A DNA stretch of 64,000 nt from Trichoplax adhaerens (lineage: Eukaryota > Placozoa > Uniplacotomia > Trichoplacea > Trichoplacidae). Positions within the stretch are counted from its first letter, which is position 1. Every line of letters begins with the position of its first letter. The notes beneath the pieces are model-generated. The model did not search any database, had not been told where the DNA came from, and saw only the letters and a program-made list of their open reading frames with translations. Shown here piece by piece: positions 26,601-37,500 of this stretch. The position numbers were made by a program, and so were the translations under genes. The DNA lies in NCBI RefSeq assembly GCF_000150275.1, contig NW_002060943.1:11098878-11162877 (forward strand), in the 5' to 3' direction.

Positions 26601-28538
26601 GATTCTATAAGTAATTAATTGTATTTATTTAGTACATAAGAGAAAAAGTTACATTATGAAAAAATAATTTACGTGTACATATCTTAATGCTAAATGAATC
26701 TTTTATTTTAGGCGAATTTTATCTTTTTCTTTTACGCACTAAAAGTAATGTTATCGCCGACAAAGATTAGTAAGAACCAACAAGATAGAAGTAAAATCAA
26801 GTGCGTTAATAAATTGCGCGTATGAATTGATAGTTGTTATTTCTATTTTACTAAAGCTTCATTTTTAGTATCTGAATTGTATTGCAAACTATATTTGGAT
26901 AATTATCTTGTGCGGCGAATTAAGTATGCTAATGTTAAAATAAATTAGAGTTGGCTTGAGAGGTTCTGCTGTACTATTACCCCTTCTTGGTGTGGGCTGG
27001 ATATTGGGATTTCTAGCTGCGAATGAACATTTAGAATTTTTCAAATATCCATTTGTGATTGCCAATTCGCTACAAGTAAATGAGATGCTTTATTCGTTAA
27101 CGTTTAATAAATATATAGATCTACGTGATTTATTAATTTTATTTACTTTAATCTAGGGCTTCTTCATTTTTTTATGCTATTGTATCTTCAATACACCGGT
27201 ATTTATGCTTTATATCTTTGTAGCATTAATAACTACTTAATTATGCCACTATCCGGTTTCACTTAACAAGATATCATGAAGTAATCCCGTGCTACTCTAA
27301 CTAGAAAATTTAAATCATACCAATAATTTTCTACTGTAGTACCCTTAACATTATAATCGAGACTGTTTATGATATTTACTATATAGAAAATACTAGAAAA
27401 TTATTAATTTACTTACCCAGTTAGTAATTTGAAAAGTTTACTAACTTCACTGCACAGATATGTCTTAATACGGTTTCTTAATGCGAAGGCATTGGCTACG
27501 AAGTGATGTAGCAATGTTCTACATTTTCTGTTCATTGGTATTTGTAAAATCCTATCTCAAGCAAATGCCACCAAATAATATTTAACAGTTATTTTAGCAT
27601 GTTCTTACCGCAGAAAATATCGACTGAATCTATAAAGTTACTGAAATATAACTGAGACTTGATACACTTAGTATATTCGTCATACTGTTTCTAATCTGCT
27701 TCTTTCTCATTTAGGTTAATATACTCGTAAATAGTTTCACCCATATCATGAACTTTCCATTCAAATAATGTCTACCCTACTATCTACAGAACTTCATTTC
27801 ATTATCATAAACCGATATGGATATTTTATGCTCAAAAATCTTGTAGCGACATACTGATATTTCGCAATTAATGATGCCATATAATAATATATATCTAATC
27901 AAAGTTTTCTAGGTTTACTTAAAAATAAATATATTGGTAGTTACCATACCTTAATCCTCAATTACTAAAATTTACCTTACTGTAGTCACATTTCAGTACT
28001 TTGATATACTTGAAAACGATCATAAATTATTTTCCTATCATTAGCAGCCTTTTCGATGACGCATTATCATTTTAATAATGCTACCACTATTTATACCTGA
28101 GATAGCTCAACTTGTGTAAATTATAAAATAACTTTTATCTTAACATTGATAGGTAAGGGAAGCAATAAAGAGCAGCTCGAAGGGATCTAAAGTAGATTCA
28201 CATTCTGGTGGAATGCGCTCGCGTTATGAAAAGTAAGTTATTAATTCGTAAGGTTTCTAAATGTTTCCTTATCTACGATGGCTGAATTATAATCTTCACC
28301 TATTAGATAGTCGTAGATTAGAGATAACCTAGAATATTACTTAAAATTTTCTTTTTGTCATATTGAAGCTACCATGTCACTTAACTATTTATTGAACCAT
28401 TTCTAAGATAATCTTTATTAATTTATTAGACAAACAAATGGGCTACCCTCAAGAATGACTAGTAGTTCGTCGCTATCTACATTCGGCAAAGACGTCATTA
28501 GCATGAACACAAAGCAAGCTTTAAATAAGAAACATTAA
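11681..28538 (+). CDS. Adhesion GPCR: CUB, 17 EGF, IgGFc-like/MopE-like insert, HormR, GAIN/GPS, 7TM
   Basis: Class B2 (adhesion) GPCR of about 2200 aa in 42 exons whose phases all close (6603 coding bases). Order: signal peptide (exons 11681-11734 and 12134-12206, with LLLLLHH then a Thr/Pro stretch), Cys-rich exon, CUB (residues ~98-210), 14 EGF exons (211-761), one 657-residue exon (762-1418), 3 EGF exons, HormR (1533-1602), GAIN with GPS (1603-1882), 7TM (1883-2138) and a short tail ending at 28538. The GPS has CVFYNFD, W, and [13 protein letters not shown]; expected self-cleavage is L1869/T1870, exposing a TNFAVLV tethered agonist. EGF exons are symmetric phase 1-1, which allows shuffling. 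Long introns are 21083-21738, 24040-24975 and 27199-28152. Ligand and G protein are unknown. Weakest points are the first two exons. Confidence 0.92.
12401..13101 (+). other. N-terminal Cys-rich exon and CUB domain exon of the first adhesion GPCR
   Basis: Exon 12401-12565 has ten cysteines in about 55 residues (C-P-T-N-Y-C, WCCYTD, CECP) and resembles a small EGF-like or knottin module I cannot name. Exon 12763-13101 is CUB-like: DVCGQS, then [11 protein letters not shown], an internal FDSCRDVW segment and a closing QGFSLKFSA strand, with several N-glycosylation sequons. Both are phase 1-1. The second receptor also starts with a CUB, suggesting it is ancestral to the pair. Confidence 0.75.
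15226..15325 (+). pseudogene. Decayed EGF exon inside the receptor intron
   Basis: Between the EGF exons at 14964 and 15487 lies sequence that reads, across frames, as a broken EGF: TGCCGTAAT (CRN), then GGTSSIAHA in a shifted frame, then a Cys-x-Cys-like stretch interrupted by TGA, then GFTGQN. At least one frameshift and a stop are present. It is most simply a dead EGF exon skipped by splicing. Confidence 0.55.
15487..16700 (+). repeat. Recent tandem duplication of an EGF exon plus its intron (~272-bp unit)
   Basis: Exons start at 15487, 15759, 16031, 16316 and 16584, spaced 272, 272, 285 and 268 bp. Exon and intron are nearly identical across the first three units. The third-to-fourth spacing is 13 bp longer because of an extra AATTTCCCATAAA in the intron. 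The fifth copy is more diverged. Intron identity shows the expansion is recent relative to the rest of the array. Confidence 0.93.
17997..19967 (+). other. 657-codon exon: IgGFc-binding-like domain, MopE-like calcium motif, HYR/SprB-like repeats
   Basis: A single phase 1-1 exon inside the EGF array. The first ~430 residues resemble the IgGFc-binding-protein N-terminal domain, with repeated strand patterns such as [14 protein letters not shown] and [10 protein letters not shown], and many sequons. At 19331-19423 follows [15 protein letters not shown] plus [14 protein letters not shown], matching the MopE-type putative metal-binding motif. The end holds two Ig-fold-like units ([12 protein letters not shown]...TQTINI and [13 protein letters not shown]) resembling HYR/SprB-type repeats. 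It is far larger than its neighbours and probably arrived as one shuffled exon. Confidence 0.7.
20187..20842 (+). other. Three membrane-proximal EGF exons
   Basis: Exons 20187-20297, 20441-20557 and 20729-20842 each encode one EGF module (GYTGSSC, YYTGKDC and FEGPTC ends). The third begins DINEC, a calcium-binding type. All are phase 1-1. Confidence 0.93.
20975..24039 (+). other. HormR and GAIN domain with GPS autoproteolysis site
   Basis: HormR spans exons 20975-21082 and 21739-21839 ([10 protein letters not shown]...AKCPPG, then LCKN...AWDIP...TACTSP). GAIN exons: 21920-22102, 22261-22329, 22509-22620, 22974-23105, 23228-23300, 23484-23592, 23691-23740 and 23928-24039. The last two form the [30 protein letters not shown]. 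All key residues for HL/T cleavage are present. The intron 21840-21919 uses a GC donor. Confidence 0.92.
21840..21919 (+). other. GC-AG intron inside the HormR/GAIN junction
   Basis: The upstream exon must end in phase 0 after GAT AAA to join ATC GCG AAC. The paralogous receptor has a phase-0 GT-AG intron at the same place (after 36622). Here the donor is GCAAGT, the standard non-canonical GC form. The GT two bases on would give the wrong phase. Confidence 0.65.
24976..28538 (+). other. 7TM domain and cytoplasmic tail exons of the first adhesion GPCR
   Basis: TM1 24976-25082, TM2 25191-25293, TM3 25579-25729 ([19 protein letters not shown]), TM4 25884-25965, extracellular loop 2 with CWLNNDPP plus TM5 start 26381-26447, TM5 end 26712-26800, TM6 26949-27075 ([13 protein letters not shown]), TM7 27157-27198 ([12 protein letters not shown]). 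Tail exons are 28153-28232 ([11 protein letters not shown]) and 28430-28538, which ends NKKH. The tail is short and Ser-rich with no evident domain. Confidence 0.93.
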
Positions 28539-30924
28539 TTTTAACTTTCTATTTTTCTTCTAATATAACATAACTTCCAGTTTGGTACGGTTTATTACAT
28601 ATGCATGGAAACAAGTGAATTCGTAAATGAAAGTGTAAATCTTCGATTATTAGAATGTTATTGCAATATATTTGCGTAGCTAGTTGCAGTATTAGCTATA
28701 GTGTATTCATTGATTTCTAAGATAAAATGGAGCAGAGCTTTTCGATGGACTATTTTAGTTAAAAAAATTACGCCCTTGACCACATTTTTTTCTGTCATGT
28801 ATTCTATGCTTGTTGTGATGTTTCGAATTAATGATCAATTTTAAATTTATGGATTTTTGATTTCGCATGTCAGTAAAATGACGAATAGAATTTATAATGC
28901 ATAGGATTCATTATTTGCATACGTTATTCTACTTCATGCTACTTTATACATTATTATCTATAATGCATAAAATCATAGTGTAATTATTTATACTTGCATT
29001 TGAAATGAACCTACTTTAGAATTACTGCATGCTGTTATACCACCTGCTAAGTTTATTATTGTTTAATATTATCACGAACATAGTGAAGATAATATTATCT
29101 ATATGGACGCACATAAATTAGGCTAATAGCAGTGATTGTTTGATTCCGGAACTGTCGTAACTGTAGTAAGAAAATCATTTAGATGTGATTTATGATCATT
29201 AAAGGAACTGTCTGATCTTGATGGTATCTTTTAGCTAATGCTGGAATTGGCTCCTTTTTACATAAAAAATAAACTGTAATGTAAGCAATTTGTTATCAAA
29301 TCAGATCATCAACATGAACACAAATCTATAAGAATTTATTAATCAACAGAATCATTTTCATAATTAAAATTAAAACTACCTTCTCAGCTGATCTAAACTT
29401 AAGCTATTGTAATTTTATATGTTAATGTTATTGTCTTAGTAGTGTATTAAAATTAGATATTAATCTATAGTATAATGAAAATGACATTTACGTGGTTCAT
29501 GATGAATTTTACTAGCTCACAAATGTTTGAGCTGCTTAATTACTTTTTGAACCGCTCGATTTACTGATGTTGACTAAAAATGATTTTCGTAGACTGGCAC
29601 AAAATTTTATATTGCAAATTCACTACAAAGAGAAACATTATTGACATTGTCTGCAGTCGACAGAGAGAATGATCATCGAATTTAGTTATTTTATGATCAT
29701 AAACTCTAAGAGCTACCTTTGATGTGAAATATCAATGATGCTTATATTATTACTACATATACCCATGTACGATTACAACCTGTCATTTATATTTAGTTTC
29801 AAGATTATACAGTAAATGGCTGATTAATATAATAATATACTATTATAATATGGGATATGAATAACTACATTATGAAACGACAATGACTGTTTCAGTTCTT
29901 TCTCCATTTTAAGCTGGCATTGCAATCAACTCATTACGACCCATAGGTAGAAAATATTAATGATCATTAGCTTTTTATCTCTAATTCCTCTTACCCATTG
30001 ATAAAACAACTTTTAAAATGTTGTCAACACAAAAGCTGACAAAATATTACAGAATTTGTGCATAAGATCCAGAAATGTTAACGACTTAAGGCCATTAAAT
30101 ATATTTTAAATATTACGGCGACCTTTTCATTTCATACGGTATAAATGGTAATTAGTACAGTATACTACACAATTAATATTTCATATAAAGATACACAAAA
30201 TTGTTGTCTAAAATATCAGTAACGATGTGGTTAAGAAGCCATAGTAGCATTGTCAATTTATAGAAAAACTTTAATATACGCGTGTGCCTAACATAGCAAA
30301 TAACTAATATTGGATGTATTTTGGAAACATGGAGAGTTGCAGCACCCATGAGAAAATATCAAATTTTATAAAGTATGTAGCACCACATAATTCATCTTGA
30401 CCTTTATTAACACAATAAAGCCATTGGAAGAATTTCACATCAACTGTTGTATTGAATCTATTCGGCACGGTAAATAATTGTATCACCAGTGAGCCTCCCT
30501 TCCCACCAGGTATTCTTCCCGTTAATCATTATTGATTCTTACAGCATTTAACCGAGAGTGAAATACAAAGATTTAAAAGTAGTATATAGAGCGAGTCTAC
30601 CTAGTAAAGAAATTGGTTGATAATCTTAAACTACCTTAACCGTACTCCGTCAATATTAAATCATATTTTAGACCATATGAGCGAATGTAAATCTCCTACA
30701 ACTAGGATTGATAAGTTGATCGATATTGTACTGTTTTCAATGCATGTGATGAAGTCATCACAGCTCACAATTCAAATCCTTTAAATTATGAAACTATGAC
30801 GAATGTCTTGACTCAATTATCGTTTTAACTCAAATAACTGTGTGACCTTAACCAAGTATTCTATGCCGGTACATCATTCCATCTATGCCGGTATAATATT
30901 AGTTGGATTTTAATTAAATTACCC

Positions 30925-31620
30925 TGATAAAATGCTATATTTATTTACTTAACAGATAAATTAATAACGAGTGATAGAAATATTAAATTAGTATGAGCTG
31001 AAATTGGGAGGTGTCAAAATCTCATCACTTTGCTGCTCTAAATGGCTATCATTTAAATTATTTTTATTTGACGAAAACTTGTTTTTTATTGTAACTTGTC
31101 GTGTGCATTTGTACTATATCAATTTTATCGCCATAATATAATATTACATTAAAAGATAATGCAGAATTATGAATAATGAATGATTAGTGATGTTTGACAG
31201 ACATGAAACGAAAACTTGAGTGGTAAAACTCACTACGTTTTACTACTCTAAAGTTACTATTCTTTAAATTATTTTTGTTTCACTTGCACTCCCCTTTTTT
31301 TGCCTATTTGCTAGCCTAGTAGCCTACTATCCTATCCTATCAATTTTATCACGGTCATAAAATGTTGAGTTTACTTAACAGATCGAGAATTTCCGATAAT
31401 TAGTGACTGCAATATACTGTAAAGGCAAACATAAACTGAAGCTTTAAGCCATGTATAAGCAATATAGAGATATATAATTTCTTTCTTTTGCTACCTTATT
31501 AAAGTCACTATCATTACATGAAATTGTTTGATTTCTAACTCTACTTTTATTTGACTGCCAGCCTCCTCTTTTATCCCATTCATTTAATCGTGACGACATA
31601 ATTCTATGTTTACTAAAGAG
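30925..31620. repeat. Three strongly diverged ~220-bp direct repeats
   Basis: Shared landmarks in the same order recur with spacing near 220-240 bp: TTTACTTAACAGAT (30948, 31370), an element CTCATCACTTTGCTGCTCTAAA / CTCACTACGTTTTACTACTCTAAA / related text near 31500, a TTTAAATTATTTTT block, and TATCAATTTTATC near each end. Divergence is high, so limits are approximate. Confidence 0.45.
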
Positions 31621-31632
31621 ATTACGTAATAT

Positions 31633-32128
31633 AACGAATGATTCTAGTAGATGGTGGCTATAAATGAATACCACTGCAAGCTTAAGCGGAAGAATTAATG
31701 ACTTGACGAATAGTTCTAGTAGATAGTGGCTATAAATGAATACCACTGCAAGCTTAAGTGAAAGAATTAATGACTTGACGAATAATTCTAGTAGATAGTA
31801 GCTATAAATGAATACCACTGCAAGCTTAAGCGGAAGAACTAATAACTTGACGAATAATTCTAGTAGATGGTGGCTATAAATGAATACCACTGCAAACTTA
31901 AGCGGAAGAATTAATGACTTGACGAATAATTCTAGTAGATGATGGCTATAAATGAATACCACTGCAAACTTAAGCAGAAGAATTAATGACTTAACGAATA
32001 ATTCTAGTAGATGATGGCTATAAATGAATACCACTGCAAGCTTAAGCGGAAGAACTTATTACTTGACGAATAATTCTAGTAGATGGTGGCTATAAATGAA
32101 TACCACTACAAACTTAAGCGGAAGAATG
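31633..32128. repeat. 72-bp minisatellite, about 6.9 copies
   Basis: AATACCACTG recurs at 31667, 31739, 31811, 31883, 31955, 32027 and 32099, exactly 72 bp apart. Units carry AATTCTAGTAGATGGTGGCT and AAGCTTAAGCGGAAGAA with a few substitutions each. As 72 is a multiple of 3, the minus strand reads a 24-residue hydrophobic repeat (unit begins VVFIYSHHLLELF) without stops over six copies. Confidence 0.95.
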
Positions 32129-32593
32129 AATTACTTTCCCTAGTCTAAAGTATAGCAAGTTGCCATTACTAAATTATTTCCTTTAAGCTTGGAATTTATT
32201 TTGGCATAACTACCCTGACCTCCTACTATATGGATGAACTTCACTTGTGTCCTACCGATAAAGTGACGCGTATGACGGGTGACACTTTGGTGACGATATC
32301 ATGGACGTCAAATCTGCAAACATTGACTCAAGAAATGAGTCACATCCTTGTTGTAACACATCGCATTCTTAATTGAGCGTCATATCGCTGGAATGTCATC
32401 CTAAAGACGACAACCTGTAGGAGGTACCTCAATGGAAAACAATCATATCGCTATAGTTCATTATCACTTTAGAGTTACAACAATAGACGCTTTGTCTTGT
32501 ATTATATTCAGTAGACCAATCATAATATTAAATAATAACCATGCTGATAGGAATAACGAAGACAATATTGAGCTTAATGGCTGGCCTTCTAAA

Positions 32594-33454
32594 TCATCTC
32601 AATTGCCAAGCAATATCACGCAGACTGTCATTTATTTCGATATTTATTGGATATCTCTTAGCAATTTCAGAGTTAAAGGCACTATCAATAACAGCACTGG
32701 TAGGGGGAAATATTGAACGACAGGGCACATGGTAAATTAGTCCGGGCTTAATTTCTATCGGTAAGCAACTTGGTTGAACGTTTAGGATATAAATTTCAAT
32801 TTTCGAAATAACTAAACAAGAAGAATGTACAAGCAAGTTTATAGGTAATAAATGAGCCTACTCAGTGATAACTAAGACAACTTTTCTTTTTACTCAATCC
32901 AACAGCTTGGTTGCAAGGTGGAAAACAATCTGATTAGGGTGAGTATGAGCATCCTGAGATAAATTTTGCTGTCATTTATATTATAATAATGCAAATGAAA
33001 GGCTACTAGCATCGATGAAAACTAAATCTTTTATGTTAACAGGAAAAAACTACAAGAATAATCAAGCTGCAACATTCTTATAGTTGATCATTAGCTTATC
33101 GGGAAGGCAAAATAAGTAAATTAGGTAGGGATACAGTAAACTACTTTACCGTGTTTATTTAAATCGAGGTAATAGAAAATCTTCTACCGATGTATAATAG
33201 AAAAATTGAATTTGTTAATAAGAAATTAATTTGGCTAATAGAATCGTTCGTATAATATTCAACGCCAAGCAATTTAAACAAGCATGAATTTAATAATAAT
33301 CTTATTTGGTTCTATTTGATAAATGAACCTGTTTAAAGCTTAATCCAAACCAATTCTTGATAAATTCTTGCTACTACTAGATTCGTGAAGCAATTTCCTT
33401 ACCAATTAAAAGACAGATGGCGACGAGTAGTACTTCCTGTTTACTTTCATTCAT
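32594..33454 (-). CDS. Possible two-exon small secreted protein (89 aa)
   Basis: On the minus strand, exon 1 (33454-33403) starts MNESKQEVLLVAICLLI, a short signal-peptide-like stretch, and ends at a strong donor ATTG|GTAAGG. Exon 2 (32811-32594) follows a good acceptor (CTTCTTGTTTAG), keeps the frame (phase 1) and ends in TGA. The mature part would be about 70 residues with two cysteines (PSCLPIEIKPG, YHVPCRS) and an amphipathic end. No family recognised. Support is the coincidence of signal sequence, donor, acceptor and phase. It lies between the two receptor genes in the opposite orientation. A pseudogene or chance is possible. Confidence 0.4.
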
Positions 33455-34554
33455 TTTGGTGATTCTTTGTTGCGTAAGTACCGTATTAGACCAAAGAAGT
33501 TCAATTTTGGCTATATATTCATACAGTTTTACTAATACAAACAACGAAATGCTATAAGCTTGGATGTTAATGGCTATTACAAAGTCTAGAAATAACAGAA
33601 AATAGTCAATTGAATGAGTAAAAATTAAGTTATAATGCATCCCAGGTTTTTTTTCAAGGTTAGCAATAGCTAACGCCCACATACCATCTGGTATAGCCAT
33701 AGTAATATGAGATACCAGTCGTTAAAAAGCCAATAATCGTCGGCGAACAAATAATTTAATTTTAAGATACTTGATTTAAGTACTTCTTTTTGGAAAGATG
33801 CGATGCTACTTTAGCTAATACTACGCTTAGATCATACAGTATTTTATAATACAACAAACTATCATTAGTAGCAAATAAATTGAATACATCAGCAGAGTAA
33901 TTTTATTCAAAATTTACCTCTACAGTAGACGAACAGTAACGGATAGATCGCCGTGTAATATTTGGCTAAGCACTCTAGTCTACCTAAATTAAAGAAAAAA
34001 CCTTCTTTTATGGAAATATACAACCTTATCGATTACATAAATATCATGGCTATCACTCAATAGGCTCCATTCGTTTTCAATGGTACCTTAATGAACATAC
34101 TCTAACTGTTCAAATCAAGGAATCACTTAATATTAACAAAGCATTATAAAGTTAGGATATGATATGATTATAGTTCAATTTACAGTATTTTTCCTTATAA
34201 GCATTCAAGTGCAGTAGTTTTACGAACATACAGTATATTACTGAAAGATTACCTCAGCTATAGTCACGGAAAATACTGAAACTATACTACGCCTTTAGTG
34301 CTTTCCATTGATTTATACATATAATGTATTATTGCTATTTTGCACTTGAACAATTATTAAGAGTCCACATTAGTTAAGTCTATCCAAGTTTCAGCAATTT
34401 TCTCAGATGTATTAGATGATATACTTAAAAGTACTACTTTCGGCTATTAATTAAATCCAATCAGCCTTGTACACTAGTGTCTATCATTAAATTATGTAAA
34501 CTTCTTCATAGTCTTTGCACATTAATAACTAGAAATTAAAAAAACCGAGGCATA
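33455..34554. other. Intergenic spacer, no gene seen
   Basis: AT-rich sequence between the candidate minus-strand gene and the start of the second adhesion GPCR, so it would contain both promoters. I see no coding, RNA or repeat feature. The long minus frame 33377-33700 only extends the signal-peptide exon upstream. Confidence 0.4.
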
Positions 34555-37500
34555 ATGCATAGAAATTTCTTCTATTATTATTTAATCCTTTGCTCGTAAG
34601 AATGACAATTACATCACTACAGAGATTTCTAGAGCAAATCAATAAATGGTAGCATATTCTTGACATCCATTGTAAATAATGCATTCTACTACTAGTACTA
34701 GTTCATTTTTGTAACAGAATTTTAGTTCTATTCTCGCTAATGTACTACTATTCTCCTGTACAACAGTCAGTAATTTTCTATTATGAATTACTATCATGCT
34801 GTTAATTTGTTATCGCTATACTATCTTTAAAATCAGAATGGCATGATAACTGTATCTGTCGGCGCTGCATCTGATAATCCGTCAGGTAAGATAAGCAATA
34901 GCATATTAAATGACATGATCATAAAAATCATGTTGTGATTACCCAAAATTTCATTACAGTAAAACCTTAATTACCTTGCGTCTTATATGTCAAGATTTAG
35001 TTGCTAGAACCCGAGTTCATTCTAACTTTGATGATAGAACACTATAACATTAATTTCTAGATTCTGGTAACTGCTCAAAAACTTACCATCATTTCTCAAA
35101 TACCATTGCCTCACCGAACTTCCCGGATAAATATCCCGTTTTGTCTAATTGTTGCTGGAAGATTATACTAAACAACACGCAATCGATCTTTTTTCGGTTT
35201 TTGGCTTTCAATGTTGAATATCGTCTTCGATGCGCCTTTGATTATGTCATGATATCACCAGGTAGTACTGCAAATAAAACCTGTGATGACATCGCGGCAA
35301 CATCTAGCAGTTCAGCGATGTGCGGAAACAATATACCACCTCCGGTACAAATCAATAGTAATATCGTCTACATCAACTTTCATAGTGATTCTGTCAATGG
35401 AGATAATACTGGCTTTCAGTTAAAATATGAAGGAGGTAATCTTAAATTCTGTTATTGAATGCATTAAATAAGCTCAAATGTTTTAAATTAAAATTCAATC
35501 TGATATATCGAATCAATTTTTATAGAAGGATATTGTCTTATACATAAATCATGTAATTAGATGTTACCCTATTTATATAGAACAATTCAATTTGTGTATA
35601 TTGCTGCTCATGAAAAGCACAGTTACACTAAAGTGATATAAAGTTCATGATAGTGTTTTTTCACTTACCATAACCTTAATGAGCAATTTGATATTTTAAC
35701 TATCGAAAAATGATGCCTTACTAGGTAGATAATACGTAGTTACTATTTACTAAATCTTATGCTAAGTCGTTAACTTAATAATGAATAACTTTTTAGCATT
35801 TGGGCCAGATACAACTAAACTTTATGCAATTGGAGTGCCAAATCAAGTTGGAAATACTTATCAAGTAGTCGAGGGTAAAACTTTTAGTCTAGTATGTCAC
35901 TTTCAAGTTGCAGTTGAAGGAATTGATTTCCAATGGTATCATCGCAAGAATAATTCTTCATCAGTTTCAATTATGAACACACAATCGGATATTTCAATCT
36001 ATTCAAATAGTACAACTTCTATAATAACTATTCCCAGTATGCGGTCTGTTGACTCTGGAATTTATACCTGTAATGCATCAACAGCATTACAATCGATCAA
36101 GCTTAGCGCCAATTTGAATTTTACACCACAGCCAACCACTAAACCCCTATCAACAGCTCCGAGTATGGTTCCTACATCGTCTGTTGCGACTCAATTTACC
36201 GTAGAATCACTCTCTTGTCCAACAGAAGTGAAAGAGAAAATTTTGTGGCCTGCCACTACAGTGGGGAAAATTGCCAAAATAAAATGTATTCCACCATCTG
36301 AAGGTAAACAGACACTTCATTCTATTTTAGCAATGTCTATGTAAAAATAAAGAAAGAAAGCAATGAAAAACATAAGACATGATGTATAAATGACATCATA
36401 TTCCTATACCTTCTCGAGATGCTGACAATAATCTCGGTGTACTAGTCGATAATCATAAAATATTCGTACGTAGTCATAGATTTCAAGATTACCGTAATAT
36501 TTACTGCGTTTGCAGGTCTCGCTTTCCGTCAATGCTTACCGTTATCTAATGGCGCTGCAACATGGGACATTGTTGATACAACTCGATGCACGACTTTAGT
36601 ATTTGTGGAACTTAATGCTAAGGTATGTAGAAAGGATAAAACTCGATATTTGGCTGTGACTGGAAATAAAATATATGCAAAAATTGTGATAGTTATTAAT
36701 TATTATTCCATTTGTGGTACAGTACGCCACAGAATTATTTTTGCCTAAAAACCTTAAGAGGGTTGGCAGATTATTCGACATTACAGTATTCGCAAAATGA
36801 ACGAAATTGTATAGCAAATCTTTTATACAGTCCTCATTTAACAATCTCTCAGCATCCATTTTTAGTGATTAAAGTTATGAGAATCTTTCTTCTAACTTAG
36901 AAGAAGCAGAATTGATGTCGTAGATCGATAAACAGATGATACTTTTACTATACAAAAATTGATTGAATTTATACTTTATAGGCAAATACATCGTTAGGTG
37001 ATGAACAAGAAAAGTCACAAATACTACAAGAGCTATCGCAAATTACTGTCGCTAACAATTCGCAGCCGATCCAAGCTGGTGATATGATCATTACTAATAA
37101 TATCTTGGGTAAAATTGCTAGAGAATCGACTATCGTGACAGATATAGACCAACTTGAGGTAATACGTTGTATAATTTGTTTCATCCCATTTTTACGAATG
37201 AGAAATTCCGATAATAACTTTAGCTATAATTAAAATACTAATCGATATCTAATTTTTTTCTACATAAGGAATCTTTTTATTTTAAATATTATAGGAATAT
37301 CGTAGCTAACAGTAAACTAATTAGTATTGGATATATGTGCACTCTACTGTAGTTATCTAAGTTAATAACTCACGCCTTATCATATCCACCATACGTTTAA
37401 AAATTATCTAATTTCTATCAGTGCGCAAAAATACAGTTCTACTTTCGGCCATAATCGTCGTATAATGATTTAGATATAGTATGTCTCTAATACATAATTT

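Larger units (their letters stand above)
28539..32593. other. Intergenic region with degenerate repeats and a minisatellite
   Basis: No gene supported. Bases 28539-30900 look like plain AT-rich spacer. About 30925-31620 holds three diverged ~220-bp copies, followed by a 72-bp minisatellite at 31633-32128 (separate entries). A minus-strand frame covering the minisatellite is explained by its 72-bp (24-codon) period. Confidence 0.5.

Noticed and set aside
31444-32034. 196-aa minus-strand frame with hydrophobic 24-residue repeats
   Set aside because: Explained by the 72-bp minisatellite period; the non-repeat end is not recognisable. Kept only as a finding.
32432-32735. Two plus-strand frames opposite the candidate secreted-protein exon
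   Set aside because: The minus reading has better splice logic and composition; both plus frames lack features.
33377-33700. 107-aa minus-strand frame with a long hydrophobic N-terminal part
   Set aside because: Only its last part, from the internal Met at 33454 to the donor at 33403, fits an exon; the rest is probably 5' flanking sequence.
37250-37340. Possible exon ESFYFKYYRNIVANS in the second receptor GAIN region
   Set aside because: The 69-nt exon at 37530-37598 matches the paralog's exon in length and in its Asn-Lys-Glu-x-Trp motif, so it is the better choice.
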